In this document: positions 31,864 through 33,331 of the stretch, piece by piece | How positions within the stretch are numbered: the stretch's first letter is position 1 | Layout of the letters: each line of letters starts with the position of its first letter | NCBI GenBank assembly: GCA_018398765.1 | Contig: JAHBMJ010001259.1 | Span: forward strand, 1-33,331 | Direction: 5' to 3' | Source of the DNA: Chromera velia | Taxonomy: Eukaryota; Sar; Chromeraceae | DNA: 33,331 nucleotides | Notes under the pieces: model-generated | What the model saw: the letters and a program-made list of their open reading frames with translations, nothing else | Databases searched by the model: none | What the model was told of the DNA's origin: nothing | Made by a program: the position numbers and the translations under genes

Positions 31864-32265
31864 GTCTGTCTGTCTGTCTGTCTATCTGTCTGTAGGCTAC
31901 AGTCTAGCTGTCTGTGTTTCTTTCTTTCTTTCTTCCTTCCTTCCTTCCTTTCTTTCTTTCTTTCTTTCTTCCTTTCTTTCTTTCTTTTCTTTCTTTCTTT
32001 CTTTCTTTCTCTCTTTCTTTCTTTCCTTCTTTCTTTTTCTTTGTTTGTTTGTCTGTCTGTCTGTCTGTCTGTGTTTCTTTCTTTCTTTCTTTGTTTGTTT
32101 CTTTCTTTCTTCTTTCCTATCTGTCTGTCTGTCTGTCTGTCAGTCAGTCAGTCAGTCAGTCTGTCTGTCTATCTCTCGATCTGTCCGTCTGTTTTTCCTT
32201 CTTTCTTTTTTTCTTTCTTTCTTTTTCTTTCTTTCTTTTTCTTTCTTTCTTCCTTCCTTTCTTCC

Positions 32266-32298
<33 letters not shown>

Positions 32299-33109
32299 GG
32301 ATGACAGTTCTTTTGACTGACAGAGGCTCTGATAAGGACATGCAGAGCAGCAAAAAGTAAACTGAACTTCCTGTCTAAAACGGGCGAAAGACCGACCGAT
32401 CGACTGATTCCGTGTGACTGTCACTTGAGGGCTGCGTATTTTACTTGTCTGTCTCCTACCCTCTCAGCCTCCCTTACTCACTCACTGACCAACCTTCATC
32501 ATCGGATTCCAAAAGAATGCCGGATCGGAAACCAAGTTTGAATGGCCCAGCCTCATGGGTCTGACAAGCATTTTTCTTCCTTGACAGATCTCAAAAAGCA
32601 GCCTCCCGTCACTAGAGGGAATGATGCGATCTTCGAGACCGTGAATGATCAGGGTGGGTGTTGTGACCTGCATCAGATGATTGACAAGGGATTCCGAAGT
32701 AATTTAATTGTCAATAAAACATCTGATCGCATCATGGCAGAGCGATAAATCTGGAGAAGAGGACATTCAATTGAAAGCCCCCAAGAATAAACGAATACAG
32801 GAAAGAAATATCCGCCTCCCTCTACACCTGCCTTTTTTCGGATTTCAAGTGTAGTGCACACGCATTCAGTCATGCAACCGTACAGCATTCCCATCGCATT
32901 CCTGCATTTGATTTTACTTAATTCAATAACCACACAACCACAGACCTTCTCCATCGTGCGTGCGTTGTTGAGGTAGTTGGCCGACACAAAGTTCTCCGTC
33001 CAGTCCCCCAACCTTCGTTTGCCCATCTCTCGGACCGACAAGAACGGGGCAAACAGGCACTGCCCGCAAACGGGCCATCGGGCCGAAACTTTCATTGCCA
33101 CAGCCGCTC
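31391..33109 (-). CDS. Alpha/beta hydrolase, 3' part (ABHD17-like or S33-type), 3 exons visible
   Basis: Exons on the minus strand are 33109-32946, 32667-32494 and 31729-31391; earlier exons should lie beyond the right edge. Phases fit (entry in phase 1, then 0 and 0). The protein reads GAAVAMKVSAR...LFAPFLSV just after the nucleophile elbow, then TPTLIIHGLEDRIIP (acid Asp), then LGHSNL (catalytic His). The nucleophile Ser should be the residue just before the split Gly at the upstream exon edge, so it is not fully visible. The pattern fits serine hydrolases of the ABHD17 depalmitoylase/S33 type. The last exon adds about 112 residues: FFPLPGSRPSG, a Pro/Ser-rich acidic linker and a hydrophobic-basic end (FWGSLFDFVKRGLRLVFGF). 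Stop is TAG. Frame openness and phase support the last exon, but it has no family match I can cite. Confidence 0.75.
31831..32298 (-). repeat. (TTTC)n / (CTGT)n tract in the last hydrolase intron
   Basis: About 470 bp of TTTC units with islands of CTGT (31863-31884, 32051-32072, 32123-32140), CAGT (32141-32160) and a closing CT run. On the gene's strand it is purine-rich, so it is not the acceptor polypyrimidine tract. It lies in the 764-bp intron between 32493 and 31730. Confidence 0.9.
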
Positions 33110-33317
33110 CTGAACGGACACACACCCGTGCAAACTTTGTGTGGATCAAAAGATTCATGCGCATCATATCACCACACTTTCTGTCTCCTTGTGGAACGCC
33201 CAATATGACTCAGAAACTCTCCTTTCACGTCCTGAAGTCGCACCAGTGAAATTAGGGAACAGAGGTTGGCGATAAGCAGCCAGAAATGCAGGCAGGATCA
33301 GGTCAGGCAGGGAGAGT

Positions 33318-33331
33318 GGGGGGGGGGGGGG
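33318..33331. repeat. Poly-G run at the right edge
   Basis: The window ends in about 14 G residues. This may be a genuine homopolymer. If the contig ends here, it may be why the assembly stopped. Confidence 0.6.

Overview
The window is nuclear DNA from a eukaryote, most likely a photosynthetic alveolate. I favour a chromerid alga such as Chromera velia. That is inference from three things: intron-dense genes, an algal-type clavaminate-synthase-like dioxygenase, and a very high load of tetranucleotide repeats (CTGT, CTGC, TTCC, TTTC). No database was searched, so the organism is not proven.

Three host genes are supported. (1) A minus-strand TauD/TfdA-type Fe(II)/2-oxoglutarate dioxygenase, 3 exons, 5332-7421. 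(2) A plus-strand Prp5/DDX46 DEAD-box spliceosomal helicase, 8746-21345. I resolved it into 25 exons whose phases all close, giving about 1561 residues. (3) The 3' part of a minus-strand alpha/beta hydrolase, 31391 to the right edge. The first two genes diverge from a shared 1.3 kb promoter region.

A nearly complete APE-type LINE lies on the minus strand at about 22031-29411. It has a coiled-coil ORF1, a second coiled-coil ORF, a long ORF2 (endonuclease, reverse transcriptase, zinc knuckle), a conserved 3' end and an (ATCA)n tail, and it is flanked by a candidate 6-bp duplication. A 5'-truncated relative, with only the last ~73 bp, sits at 2891-2963. Both copies adjoin the same short tRNA-D-arm-like target sequence, inside AT-rich islands unlike the GC-rich host genes.

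The rest is repeat-rich intergenic DNA: a 372-bp tandem repeat with nested 65-bp units (1-748), a (TTCC)n tract (1.9-2.4 kb), an AT-rich island (2.46-3.17 kb), a structured GC-rich island (3.2 kb), a gene-free stretch (3.3-5.3 kb), and tandem 109-bp, 34-bp and 69-bp repeats (30.0-31.3 kb). A long (TTTC)n tract (31.8-32.3 kb) lies inside an intron of the hydrolase gene.

The most notable biology is in the splice sites. The resolved introns mostly end in an extended TGCAG. Many begin with GTCAGT or with tetranucleotide runs in register with the GT, instead of GTRAGT, and most have a narrow range of lengths.
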